Assembly: GCA_022828135.1 (NCBI GenBank)
Contig: JAJEJB010000007.1
Span: 1 to 62,754, forward strand
Source of the DNA: Acidimicrobiia bacterium
Lineage (GTDB): Bacteria > Actinomycetota > Acidimicrobiia > Acidimicrobiales > Aldehydirespiratoraceae
DNA length: 62,754 bases
Direction: 5' to 3'
Within the stretch, counting starts at the first letter, position 1, and each line of letters starts with the position of its first letter. The notes below the pieces were generated by a model. It saw only the letters and a list, made by a program, of their open reading frames with translations, did no database searches and was not told where the DNA came from. Of the stretch, positions 26,274 to 35,108 are shown in pieces. The position numbers and the translations under genes are program-made.

Positions 26274-29158
26274 CCGCGTTCCGGGCTCGGGCTCGGGCGG
26301 TCGACATGCTGGGACGACAGCAGATCGCCAATCTCCCCACGGCGCTCAGCGAGCTGTTCAAGAACGCCCACGACGCGTACGCCACCATCGCTACCGCCGA
26401 CTTCCTCCGCGCGCAAGACCTCCTGGTGGTGAGTGACGACGGCGTCGGGATGGACCGCGAGACGTTCGAGCGCGCCTGGCTCACGATCGCGACCGAGTCG
26501 AAGTTGGGACGCGACTCGACGCCGCGGCCCGCAGGGATGACCCCGAGAGTTCAGCTGGGAGAAAAGGGCATTGGCCGGTTCGCCATCGGAGCCCTAGGCA
26601 GCCAGGTCCTGGTCGTGTCCAAGCGGGACAGCTGCCCGGCGGTCGCTGCGCTGGTCAACTGGAAGATGTTCGAGCTTCCCGGCATCGACTTGGACGAAGT
26701 GCCCGTCGGCTTGGTGGAACTCGACGGCGATCGGTTGACCGCGGCCGATGTGGCCCTTCTGAAGGCACCGCTGGCGGAGGCCGTGAACCTCTTCCGGCGG
26801 CGCGGCAGCGCGACGGAGTGGACTCAGGCACTGGACGGCATCCAAGCGACGTTGGACGCGCTGCCGGACGACCCTTACGAGACCGTGCCTGGACTGGGGC
26901 CGCTCGGCTCCGCAGGGACCGTGTTCCTAGTCTCTTCGGTCTCGGAGGATCTGGCCGCGGAGATCGGCATGCCCGGATCCAAAGAAGCATCGCTGTTCGA
27001 GAGGACGTTGCACGGCTTCACTGACGCCTGGCTCGGCGAGGCTTCCACCCCCGACTTCGCCGTAGATTTCATGGATCACCGCGGCGGCGGCGACTCGGAG
27101 AGCCTGCTGCGGCCCGACGACTTCTTCGAAACGGCGGACTTCGAGCAGGCGGACCACCACATCCACGGCGAATTCGACGAGCACGGCGACTTCATCGGCA
27201 CGATCAGGATCTTCGACGAGGAGGCCGCGGACCTCCATGTCAGATGCCCGGACTCGCGGCGGCCGCGTTGCGGGCCGTTCACGTTCGAACTCGGAGTGGT
27301 GCAGGGCAACGCCAGCGATTCGAGGCTGGACCCCGAGGCGTTCGGGTCCATGAACACCAAGCTGAAGCGACTCGGCGGCCTGTACGTCTATATGGACGGG
27401 ATCAGGGTGCAACCGTATGGCCGGCCCGACGTCGACTACCTAGAGATTGAGGAGCGACGGACCTTGGGGGCCGCGTACTACTACTTCTCCTACAGGCGGA
27501 TGTTCGGCGCGGTCAGCCTCACAAGCGAACAGAACCCTGGCCTGCACGAGAAGGCGGGCAGAGAGGGATTCACGCGCGGCCGCGCCTACTCAGACTTTCG
27601 GGAACTCCTCATCAACCTGCTAAAGCAGTTGGCTGCCGAGTACTTCCGACCCGATGCCCCGCAGGTTCGCGCCTACGAGCAGGGTCGAGAGCGCTTGGCT
27701 AGAGAGGACAGGCTCCGCAAGGAACGCGAGAAGCAAGCCGCGGCGGGACGCAGACAACTGCGATCACAGCTGGCATCAGCCGTCGAGTATCTGTCCGAGA
27801 CGGACTTCCAAGGACGGGCTTCGGAGATAGTCGAGGACCTCAGTACGCAGCTTGCGGCAGCCGATCGCCTTCAACCGGCGACGAGGCAGGTCGCACAGGC
27901 GAGACGAGCCCTGCGCCAGTTGGTGGCACCGCTTGGGTTCGACGAGCCGGAGGGCTTCGCGCTGTCGAGGCCGATGCGCCAAGACATGATGCTCGTCGAG
28001 CGCGGGGCGGCTGACGTTGAGGAGTCGTACGTACGGCCGGCCCTCGATCTGGTCGACGACCTGGCGGGGGGCACGGAGGCTCGCCTGGCGGCACGCGAGG
28101 CAGACGAGCAGGAACGAGACCGGTTCGTCAAGCGGAGGATCGCGACGGCAACGGAGCAGATGGCCGACGCCCAAACTGAAGCCGACCGGGCCCTGTCAGC
28201 GTTGAACACGAACGCAACCTCCACGCTCCAGACGTTGCGAGCGGACTTCGACAGGCGCCTTGCAGGCATAGCCCGTCCGAGCGGCTCGGCAAGCACAGGC
28301 TGGATCCGCGAGCAGGCGGAGTTCGAGCAGGAACTGGACTCGCTGGCGGCCGACTCCCGAAGGGCGCTCACGCGCGTCGCGAATCTCATTCGAGCGAGCG
28401 ACGTAGTGTTCACCAGCGGCGCCCCGGCGCCGACGGAGCTCGCGGCCGCCGCCGACGCCGAGATCGTTGAGTTGCGTGCCCAGGCTGACGACCAACTCGA
28501 ATACGTGCAGCTGGGCATGGCGCTGGCCGTGGTCGACCATGAGTTCCGAGCGACGGTCGCGAGCATCCGAAGCGATGTGCGACGGGTCGGATCCTGGGCG
28601 AAGAAGAACCCGCAACTCGTGGGACTCTACGAAGACCTGCGACGAGACTTCGACCATCTCGACAGCTACCTCACGCTTCTGACTCCGATGCAAAGGAGAC
28701 TGAGGCGCGCCAAGACGACCATCAAGGGCAGCGACATCTACCGCTTTCTCGACGAGCTCTTCCGTGAGCGCCTTCGAGTCGCACACACCGAGATCCGGGC
28801 AAGCCGGCAGTTCGAGGCTGCCAAGATCACCGGCTACGCTTCGACGTTCTATCCGGTGTTCATCAACCTCGTCGACAACAGCCTGTATTGGATCCAAGGC
28901 ACTGGACCGCACGCTTCCGAGAGCATCATCGAGTTGAGCACGCGAGGGGACACGCTCGTCTACCGGGACACCGGGCCGGGCATTGCCGAGGATATAGCCG
29001 ACCGGGTGTTCGACTTCGGCTTCACAACCAAGCCAGGGGGCAGCGGCCTGGGCCTCGCCATCGCCAGCCAGGTACTAGACAGGGCCGGCTGGTCTATAGC
29101 CCTGGGAAGCCGCGACGGCGGTGCCGAGTTCTTGATCCGTCAGCGGAGGCAGCCGTGA
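26270..29158 (+). CDS. Dual-GHKL ATPase / histidine-kinase-like protein
   Basis: The 962-residue protein carries an N-terminal MutL/MORC/Hsp90-like GHKL ATPase: N box E28-N32-D35 (ELFKNAHDA), G1 DDGVGMD at 56-62 and GEKGIGRFA at 97-105. A long middle contains charged coiled-coil segments (about 460-520 and 600-680). A kinase-like C terminus follows: an H box VVDHEFRATVASIR with His757, then a second GHKL domain (INLVDNS at 865-871, DTGPGI at 900-905, GSGLGLAI at 924-931). The ATG overlaps the methyltransferase stop and the stop overlaps the receiver gene, so the three are coupled. I infer a phosphorelay; kinase activity is untested. Confidence 0.8.
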   Translation: MTAFRARARAVDMLGRQQIANLPTALSELFKNAHDAYATIATADFLRAQDLLVVSDDGVGMDRETFERAWLTIATESKLGRDSTPRPAGMTPRVQLGEKGIGRFAIGALGSQVLVVSKRDSCPAVAALVNWKMFELPGIDLDEVPVGLVELDGDRLTAADVALLKAPLAEAVNLFRRRGSATEWTQALDGIQATLDALPDDPYETVPGLGPLGSAGTVFLVSSVSEDLAAEIGMPGSKEASLFERTLHGFTDAWLGEASTPDFAVDFMDHRGGGDSESLLRPDDFFETADFEQADHHIHGEFDEHGDFIGTIRIFDEEAADLHVRCPDSRRPRCGPFTFELGVVQGNASDSRLDPEAFGSMNTKLKRLGGLYVYMDGIRVQPYGRPDVDYLEIEERRTLGAAYYYFSYRRMFGAVSLTSEQNPGLHEKAGREGFTRGRAYSDFRELLINLLKQLAAEYFRPDAPQVRAYEQGRERLAREDRLRKEREKQAAAGRRQLRSQLASAVEYLSETDFQGRASEIVEDLSTQLAAADRLQPATRQVAQARRALRQLVAPLGFDEPEGFALSRPMRQDMMLVERGAADVEESYVRPALDLVDDLAGGTEARLAAREADEQERDRFVKRRIATATEQMADAQTEADRALSALNTNATSTLQTLRADFDRRLAGIARPSGSASTGWIREQAEFEQELDSLAADSRRALTRVANLIRASDVVFTSGAPAPTELAAAADAEIVELRAQADDQLEYVQLGMALAVVDHEFRATVASIRSDVRRVGSWAKKNPQLVGLYEDLRRDFDHLDSYLTLLTPMQRRLRRAKTTIKGSDIYRFLDELFRERLRVAHTEIRASRQFEAAKITGYASTFYPVFINLVDNSLYWIQGTGPHASESIIELSTRGDTLVYRDTGPGIAEDIADRVFDFGFTTKPGGSGLGLAIASQVLDRAGWSIALGSRDGGAEFLIRQRRQP

Positions 29159-30693
29159 GCACTGCGATTAGTGACTACTTCCGCACGGCCCTTCTGATCG
29201 ACGATCGTGTGGAGCCCGACTATCTGCCGCTGGAGACACTCGACATCGAGGAGGCTGGCGCAGCTGACGACGAGCCTGGACCAGACCTTGTGACGCCGCC
29301 TGAAGAAGACGAGACTCCGGTACGCCCGTCGAGCCTCGTCAGCGCTTTTCTTGCGGCAGGTGTGGTGTGCAGTGTCGTCGAACCGAGCAACGATCCCGTC
29401 AAAATCGAAGCTACGGCACTACGCGGCGTTCAGATCGCTGACCTGTTGATTCTCGACTGGCTCCTGTTCGGGAACTTCTCCGCAACGGTTGACGTCATCC
29501 GCGAGATCGTTTCACAGAACGAGTCCCGTCTCCAAGTAATAGTTGTGTTCACCGGCGCACAAAGCCTCAGCGATGTGGCGGTACGTCTCATCCAGGACGC
29601 CGGCTTCGAGGAAATCGACGACTTCGTGCTGAGGCACGGCAACACTGTCGTACTGGTTCTGGGCAAGCCGGGACCGCCCCTGCCCGGCGGAGAGGATAGG
29701 CGGCAACCCTCCTCCGACTATCGCGACTTGCCGAGAATGATCCGAGACGACCTTGAGATGGTGTTCAAGGGGTTGATGCCCGAGTTCGCGTTCCGAGGCA
29801 TCAACACGCTGCGCGAGTCGACCCCGAGGATCCTCGCGACTTTCAACTCCGGCCTGGACGCAGCAGCGCTCGTGCATCGAGCGCTGCTGCCGGAACCCTC
29901 CGACGCCGGGCCTCAGTTCGTGAGACTGCTCGCGAGCGATTTTGAGCAGGCGCTGCACGATGAACGAGTCGGGGAGGTCTGGGATCTGGAATCCGTGCGC
30001 GCCCACCTCGATCACACTGAACCGAGTGGAGCGCCTGAGGGGCTGGCCCATAAGTTGAAGAGCGACCAGCAGGTTCCCGGAGATCTCAAGGCTCTCGACG
30101 ACTCTGACTTGTGCCGAGAAGCGATCGTGAATGGCCTGTCGAAAACCGGCATGACAGACAAAGCAACGTCAAGGGCCGTCCGTGATCTAGCGACTGCTGT
30201 CGGCAACAGTGCCTCGAATGAGTCTCTGGCCATCCTGATGACTTCAAGCAGTCTTGGTGGCGAGCCACCGAGGCTTGAGATGGGTGTCGTCCTTCGAGAT
30301 GGAGATGGGCGCTACTGGCTGTGCATCCAGCCTCTCTGCGACAGCGTCCGCCTCGACACAAGTCGGGCGTTCCCGATGCTGCCTCTCAGCCCCGACCCCC
30401 AGAAGCCCGCGGCCATGATCCGTTCTCCCGAGGGAGACGCCATCCGTATCGGCTTCGATACGAGTCCGCACAGCCTGGACATGCCGAAGTTCCAGCCTTC
30501 GCCAGAGGGTTCCGTGCTCGCACAGGGTGACCCTGCGAACTGGCACTTCACCAGCGTCGAGGGTGCTGAGTACCGGGCGGTCGCTCGGCTCAGGCCGGAA
30601 TTGGCGGCCCAGGCCGTGCACGGCCTCGCCTCTGCGGCGTCCCGCGCGGGAGCGAACGTCTCGGAGTGGCTGAGGCGAGGAGCGCCCTCGTAG
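29155..30693 (+). CDS. Receiver-like domain protein with large unknown C-terminal region
   Basis: The 512-residue protein begins with a response-receiver-like domain. The acidic pair is D16-D17 (LLIDDRVEP), followed by an acidic insertion (about 30-57). The candidate phospho-acceptor is D101 (LLILDWLLFGN), with T133 (VVFTGA) and K171 (LVLGKPG). These match the D-D/D/T/K layout of receivers. Residues about 190-512 match no family I know; no nuclease, transmembrane or DNA-binding motif is evident. The GTG overlaps the kinase-like gene stop, so it is the likely phosphotransfer partner or effector of that protein. Confidence 0.7.
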   Translation: MSTAISDYFRTALLIDDRVEPDYLPLETLDIEEAGAADDEPGPDLVTPPEEDETPVRPSSLVSAFLAAGVVCSVVEPSNDPVKIEATALRGVQIADLLILDWLLFGNFSATVDVIREIVSQNESRLQVIVVFTGAQSLSDVAVRLIQDAGFEEIDDFVLRHGNTVVLVLGKPGPPLPGGEDRRQPSSDYRDLPRMIRDDLEMVFKGLMPEFAFRGINTLRESTPRILATFNSGLDAAALVHRALLPEPSDAGPQFVRLLASDFEQALHDERVGEVWDLESVRAHLDHTEPSGAPEGLAHKLKSDQQVPGDLKALDDSDLCREAIVNGLSKTGMTDKATSRAVRDLATAVGNSASNESLAILMTSSSLGGEPPRLEMGVVLRDGDGRYWLCIQPLCDSVRLDTSRAFPMLPLSPDPQKPAAMIRSPEGDAIRIGFDTSPHSLDMPKFQPSPEGSVLAQGDPANWHFTSVEGAEYRAVARLRPELAAQAVHGLASAASRAGANVSEWLRRGAPS

Positions 30694-30812
30694 GGCGCGG
30701 TCAACGACCGGGGCTGGGCCACCGAGGCCGGCACCTGCGCTGCCTCGTCGCCGAGGCCGGCATTACCGTGACGACCTCCGTGTCGTAGCAGGAGGCGTTG
30801 CGGGCGCTCGGG

Positions 30813-30818
30813 TACGCT
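30813..30818 (+). promoter_or_regulatory. -10 box for the mtrAB operon
   Basis: TACGCT ends 4 bases before a double GTG (30823 and 30826). Transcription would start at or next to the second GTG, which implies a leaderless mRNA. The sequence following the receiver gene (30694-30812) otherwise shows nothing. Confidence 0.45.
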
Positions 30819-30822
30819 TGGG

Positions 30823-31140
30823 GTGGTGCTGGACCAGCGCGGCACCGTGCCGCCCGACTCATCGCCCTCGCTCCTGGCGCGGGTACTGGCGTTCTCGGCC
30901 ATCATCGTGGCCGGCGTGTGCGGCGGCCTGATCGGATTCGCGGTGATGGATCTCGGCTGCGACGGCGGTTGCACCACCACGGCCGGCCTGGTCGGCCTGG
31001 GTGCCGCCGTCGGCGCGGCGGCGGGAACCGGCATCGTGGCCGTGCTGACCCTGCGAGCGGCCGCCGAGTGGCGGGCCCAGCAGCCTCGGGGCGCAGCCGG
31101 CCCGCCGGTCGGGGAACCCTGGAGAGGCCGGGGCTCGTGA
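30823..31140 (+). CDS. Small membrane protein upstream of mtrA
   Basis: The 105-residue product has two hydrophobic helices (VLAFSAIIVAGVCGGLIGFA and GLVGLGAAVGAAAGTGIVAV) separated by a short cysteine-containing loop (DLGCDGGCTTT). It overlaps mtrA by GTGA, which suggests it is co-translated with the signalling operon. I recognise no family. The start could be the first or second GTG. Confidence 0.55.
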   Translation: MVLDQRGTVPPDSSPSLLARVLAFSAIIVAGVCGGLIGFAVMDLGCDGGCTTTAGLVGLGAAVGAAAGTGIVAVLTLRAAAEWRAQQPRGAAGPPVGEPWRGRGS

Positions 31141-31817
31141 CCACCCGGATCCTCACCGTGGAGGACGACGAGCGCATCCGCACCGCGCTCCGGCTGGCGC
31201 TCGAGGACGAGGGCTGGGAAGTGGACGAGGTCTCCTCCGGCGAGGAGGCTCTGGCCGCGTTCGACCGCGTGCCCGCCGACGTGGTCCTCGTCGACATCAT
31301 GCTTCCCGGAATCGACGGGTTCGACATCTGCCGGGCCATACGCAAGTCGAGCGATGTTCCCATCGTGATGATCACAGCTCGTTCCGACACTCACGACGTG
31401 GTGGCGGGCCTCGAAGCCGGCGCCGACGACTATCTCACCAAGCCATTCGCTCCCAAGGAGCTCTCAGCCCGAATCCGGGCCCTGCTGCGGCGGGCGCGGT
31501 CCTCCGACGACGGCAGCAGCGAGATCGTGTTCAACGACCTGCATATCCTCCCCGACGAGGGAGTGGTTCGAGTGTCTGGCACAGAGGCCCACCTCACCAA
31601 GACCGAGTTCCGGCTGCTGGTGGAACTGGCGTCGAGCCCCGGCCGGATATTCAGCAGGGAAGTGCTGCTGGAACGGGTCTGGGGCCTCGGATACTTCGGG
31701 GACGGCAGGCTGGTCGATGTCCACGTGCGCAGGCTGCGCACCAAGATCGAGCCCGACCCGGCCAACCCGCGCCATGTTGTGACGGTGCGGGGGCTCGGCT
31801 ACAAGCTCCAACCGTAA
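31137..31817 (+). CDS. mtrA: OmpR-family response regulator, MtrA-like
   Basis: The 226-residue regulator has a receiver domain (VEDDERI; phospho-acceptor D53 in VVLVDIMLPG; conserved K in LTKPFAPKEL) and a C-terminal winged helix (LTKTEFRLLVELASSPGRIF, VDVHVRRLRTKIEPDP, VRGLGYKL). Similarity along the whole length and the following kinase and lipoprotein genes indicate the MtrA of the MtrAB-LpqB system. In actinobacteria this system controls wall and division genes. The GTG start overlaps the small membrane protein gene. Confidence 0.85.
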   Translation: MTTRILTVEDDERIRTALRLALEDEGWEVDEVSSGEEALAAFDRVPADVVLVDIMLPGIDGFDICRAIRKSSDVPIVMITARSDTHDVVAGLEAGADDYLTKPFAPKELSARIRALLRRARSSDDGSSEIVFNDLHILPDEGVVRVSGTEAHLTKTEFRLLVELASSPGRIFSREVLLERVWGLGYFGDGRLVDVHVRRLRTKIEPDPANPRHVVTVRGLGYKLQP

Positions 31818-31821
31818 GCCC

Positions 31822-33276
31822 GTGCGGCGCCCGACGTTACTGCCCCTCTTCGTCAGGCGGGGACTGCGCCGGCGCATCACCTCCGCCTTCGCCGTCGGCG
31901 GGCTGCTGCTGGCCTCCACCATCTCGTTCGCCACCCTGGCCCTGACCCGGCAGAACCTCCTGGAGGAGCGTGACGAGACCGCCTTCTCGGTGTTCGCCAA
32001 CAACGGCCGGCGAGTACGCAACGAGCTCACTGCCGAGACCGACGACGAAGGCCGCCGGGCCATCGTCGAGCGGCTGAGGCAGACCTCGGGCACGTTCCCG
32101 CTGCTGCGGGTAGGCGACGAGTGGACCTCGGCCGACCCCCTCGTGTTCAATCGGGAGACGGTCCCCGCCTCGCTGCTGGCGCTGGTCGAGTCGGGGACGC
32201 CGGCGCGGATGCGCACCTCGATCGGCTCCCGTTCCGCCATCGTCTCCGCCGTCCCCATGCCCGGCACCCCGACCGACGCGATCTACTTCGAGGCCGCCCC
32301 CCTCGACGACATCGAGGACACGCTGGACACGCTGGCTTTCATCCTCTTCGGCGTGGCCGCGGTCACCACCCTGTTCGCGGCGGCCGTCGGCTGGTGGGCC
32401 GCGGGCCGGATGCTCAACCCGCTGGTCAAGGTGCGGACCGCGGCCGAGGCCCTGGCGGCCGGCGCGCTGGACACCCGGCTGACGCCGCCCGACGACGCCG
32501 ACCTGGCCTCGTTGACCGATTCGTTCAACAAGATGGCCCGGGCCCTCGAGGAGAGGATCGCCCGGGACGCCCGCTTCGCATCCGAGGTCAGCCACGAGTT
32601 GCGGTCCCCGCTGATGACGCTGACCGCCTCGGTCGAGGTGCTCTACAACATGGCCGACGAGCTGGGCGAGCGGGGCCGCACCGCCCTGGACCTGCTCAGC
32701 GACGACATCTCCCGGTTCCGTCGGCTGGTGGAGGACCTCTTGGAGATCAACCGCTACGACGTGGGCACCGCAGACCTGGAGGCCGAGGAGGTGCACATCG
32801 TCGAGTTCGTGCAGCACGCCATCTTCCAGTTCGGGCTCGACTCGACCGCAGTGGTCGACTTCGAGGCCGCCCCCGGCATGGAGGCCACCGTGCTGCTGGC
32901 CGACAAGCGCCGCCTCGGCCGGGTGGTGTCGAACCTGGTCGAGAACGCCTCCAAGTACGGCAACGGCGAGGTGCGCGTGAGCCTCGACCGGCACGATGGC
33001 TTGGTGCAACTCGGCGTTGAGGACAACGGCCCGGGAGTGGTCCCCGCCGAGCGCGAGCTGATCTTCGACCGCTTCCACCGAGGCCGGGCAGGCGGGCGGC
33101 GGGGCAAGGACTCAGGGTCGGGCCTGGGTCTGGCCCTGGTGGCCGAGCACGTCGGGCTGCACGGTGGCCGGGTCTGGGTGGAGGACCGCCCGAACGCCAT
33201 CCGGGGCGCCCGTTTCGTCGTCGAGCTGCCGGTGACCACCGCGGACGACGAGTCCGAGGAGGCTCTGACCCCGTGA
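31822..33276 (+). CDS. mtrB: Sensor histidine kinase, MtrB-like
   Basis: The 484-residue membrane kinase has one helix near residue 25-45, an extracytoplasmic sensor region, a second helix (about 170-195) and a HAMP domain (NPLVKVRTAAEALAAGALDT). The H box SEVSHELRSPLMTL carries His258. A HATPase domain follows with NLVENASKYG, DNGPGV and GSGLGLALV. The GTG is 5 bases after mtrA. It is predicted to phosphorylate MtrA. The stop overlaps the next gene. Confidence 0.88.
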   Translation: MRRPTLLPLFVRRGLRRRITSAFAVGGLLLASTISFATLALTRQNLLEERDETAFSVFANNGRRVRNELTAETDDEGRRAIVERLRQTSGTFPLLRVGDEWTSADPLVFNRETVPASLLALVESGTPARMRTSIGSRSAIVSAVPMPGTPTDAIYFEAAPLDDIEDTLDTLAFILFGVAAVTTLFAAAVGWWAAGRMLNPLVKVRTAAEALAAGALDTRLTPPDDADLASLTDSFNKMARALEERIARDARFASEVSHELRSPLMTLTASVEVLYNMADELGERGRTALDLLSDDISRFRRLVEDLLEINRYDVGTADLEAEEVHIVEFVQHAIFQFGLDSTAVVDFEAAPGMEATVLLADKRRLGRVVSNLVENASKYGNGEVRVSLDRHDGLVQLGVEDNGPGVVPAERELIFDRFHRGRAGGRRGKDSGSGLGLALVAEHVGLHGGRVWVEDRPNAIRGARFVVELPVTTADDESEEALTP

Positions 33277-33977
33277 GGCGGCTGCTCCGCCGCGCCCGCC
33301 GGCGCCGTCTCGCGCTCCGGGCCGTCCTGGTGCTGGCCGTGGCCGCGGCCGCCGGTTGCGGGCTGCCGACCGATGAGCATGCGCAGGCCATCGATCCTGA
33401 GGAGCTGCCCGAGAGCCTCAGGCCCGGGTTCACCGCATCCACGACCACCACGGTTCCCGCTCCGCTCCTGACCGAGCCCCGGACCGTCTTTCTGCTGACA
33501 AACCCCCAGGACATCGAGCGCACCATCGTGGTGGAGGTGGAGCGCCAGGTGAATCGCAGCGCCCCGCTGGAGGATTTGCTGGCGACCCTGTTCGGGGAGG
33601 CAGCCTCGCCCGAGGAGTCGGACGCCGGCTACTTCAACACTCTGGAGCTGTTCGAGATCCTGAGCGCCACCGTGGTCGACGGCGTGGCCACCGTCGACAT
33701 CGTGCACCTGTCGCCGGAAGGCGAGGATCAGCCGCCCTCGGCCGACGAGCTCGAGTTCGCAGCGGCGCAGCTGGTGTTCACCGCTTCCGCAACCGAGGGC
33801 GTCGACGGCGTACGGATCCTGCTCGACGGCCAGGAGGTGTCGGTCCCTACCAGCGACGCCGACGCCGAGCCCGGCTCAGTGCTCCGGACGAGCGCCTACG
33901 AGCAGTTCCAGCCCGACTTCGCGCCGGCAACCACTACCACCACATCGCCGGAGGACGGCGAGAGCGGCGAGAGCTAG
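33273..33977 (+). CDS. GerMN-domain lipoprotein, LpqB-like
   Basis: The 234-residue secreted lipoprotein has a very basic n-region, a hydrophobic h-region and the lipobox AAGC (Cys29). A Thr-rich linker (TASTTTTVPAP) is followed by a GerMN domain (LLATLFGEAASPEESDAGYF, LSATVVDGVATVDIV, QLVFTASATEGVDGVRILLD). LpqB proteins interact with MtrB; this one is shorter and lacks the C-terminal propeller. The GTG overlaps the kinase stop, so it belongs to the same operon. Confidence 0.8.
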   Translation: MRRLLRRARRRRLALRAVLVLAVAAAAGCGLPTDEHAQAIDPEELPESLRPGFTASTTTTVPAPLLTEPRTVFLLTNPQDIERTIVVEVERQVNRSAPLEDLLATLFGEAASPEESDAGYFNTLELFEILSATVVDGVATVDIVHLSPEGEDQPPSADELEFAAAQLVFTASATEGVDGVRILLDGQEVSVPTSDADAEPGSVLRTSAYEQFQPDFAPATTTTTSPEDGESGES

Positions 33978-34010
33978 GCGACGGGCGCAGACGGTCCGGG
34001 CGCAGACCAC

Positions 34011-35039
34011 TCAGGCGAAGAACGTGTGGGCCACGTCGAGCAGTTCGCGGCCCACCGGCTTCAAACGGGCGGTGGCCTCCTGCAGCGACACCAGCTCGAT
34101 CGCTCCGCCCCGGAGGGCAACCATCTGACCGAAGCAGCCGTCGTGGACCGCGTCGATGGCCGCGACCCCGAACCGGGTGGCCAGCACCCGGTCGAAGGGG
34201 GTGGGCGAACCTCCCCGCTGCACATGTCCGAGGATGGTGACCCGGGTCTCCAGTCCTGTGCGAGCCTCGACCTCGGCCGCGATCACGGTGGCGATGCCGC
34301 CGAGGCGCTTGTGCCCGTATTCGTCGACCGGGGGCTCGGCCACTTCGAGGGTGCCCGGCTTCGGCCTGGCGCCCTCGGCTACCACCACTATGGACGCGTA
34401 GCGGCCCCGGGCGCGGCGACGCAGCAGGGCTTCGCACAGGTCGTCGAGGTCGAAGGGCTCCTCGGGTACGAGGGTGTAGGTCGCACCCCCCGCGATCCCG
34501 GCCCACGTGGCGATGTGGCCCACGTTGCGGCCCATCACCTCCACGAAGATGACGCGGGCATGGCTCTCGGCCGTGGTATGTAGCCGGTCGATGGCCTCGG
34601 TGGCCACGGTCACGGCGGTGTCGAAGCCGAAGGTCCGCTCGGTCACGCCCACGTCGTTGTCGATCGTCTTGGGCACACCGACGACCTCGAAGCCGCGGTC
34701 CGCCATCTCCGACGCGCACGACAGGGTGCCCTCGCCCCCTATAGCGATGAGTGCGTCGAGCTCCAAGCCGCGGATCGTCTCGGTGGCACGAGACATGCCG
34801 TCGGGAAGGCTGAACGGCGTGTGGCGCGACGTGCCCAGCATCGTTCCGCCCTTCGGCAGCAGTCCGCGGCAGGCCTCGACGTCGAGCTGCACCCAATCGT
34901 CGTCCACCACTCCCCGCCAGCCGTCGATGAACCCGATCACCTGGTCGCCGTAGCGCCGCTCGCCTTTTCGCACCACCGCCCTGATCACGGCGTTGAGACC
35001 CGGGCAGTCTCCGCCCCCGGTGAGCATGCCGACCCGCAT
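34011..35039 (-). CDS. pfkA: 6-phosphofructokinase (group III)
   Basis: The 342-residue enzyme phosphorylates fructose 6-phosphate. Motifs are TGGGDCPGLN at the N terminus, AIGGEGTLSCASEMA, GVPKTIDNDVG, EVMGRNVGHIA and ILGHVQRGGSPTPFDR. Gly in GGEG suggests ATP rather than pyrophosphate as donor, while the Lys in PKTIDND is as in pyrophosphate enzymes. This mixed state is known for actinobacterial ATP-dependent members. The ATG at 35039 sits in the first copy of a 38-bp tandem duplication that separates it from the sugar kinase gene upstream. Confidence 0.93.
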   Translation of the reverse strand: MRVGMLTGGGDCPGLNAVIRAVVRKGERRYGDQVIGFIDGWRGVVDDDWVQLDVEACRGLLPKGGTMLGTSRHTPFSLPDGMSRATETIRGLELDALIAIGGEGTLSCASEMADRGFEVVGVPKTIDNDVGVTERTFGFDTAVTVATEAIDRLHTTAESHARVIFVEVMGRNVGHIATWAGIAGGATYTLVPEEPFDLDDLCEALLRRRARGRYASIVVVAEGARPKPGTLEVAEPPVDEYGHKRLGGIATVIAAEVEARTGLETRVTILGHVQRGGSPTPFDRVLATRFGVAAIDAVHDGCFGQMVALRGGAIELVSLQEATARLKPVGRELLDVAHTFFA

Positions 35040-35108
35040 CACGCGGCCTCCGAGGCGAGCAGAGCGGCGCTGGGCATCACGCGGCCTCCGAGGCGAGCAG
35101 GGCGGCGC
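35037..35108. repeat. 38-bp tandem duplication at the ROK kinase-pfkA junction
   Basis: Bases 35037-35070 recur at 35075-35108 with one mismatch (period 38). The unit covers the last codons and stop of the ROK kinase gene plus the ATG that follows it. Without the duplication the two genes would overlap as TGATG, the coupling seen elsewhere here. Confidence 0.85.
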
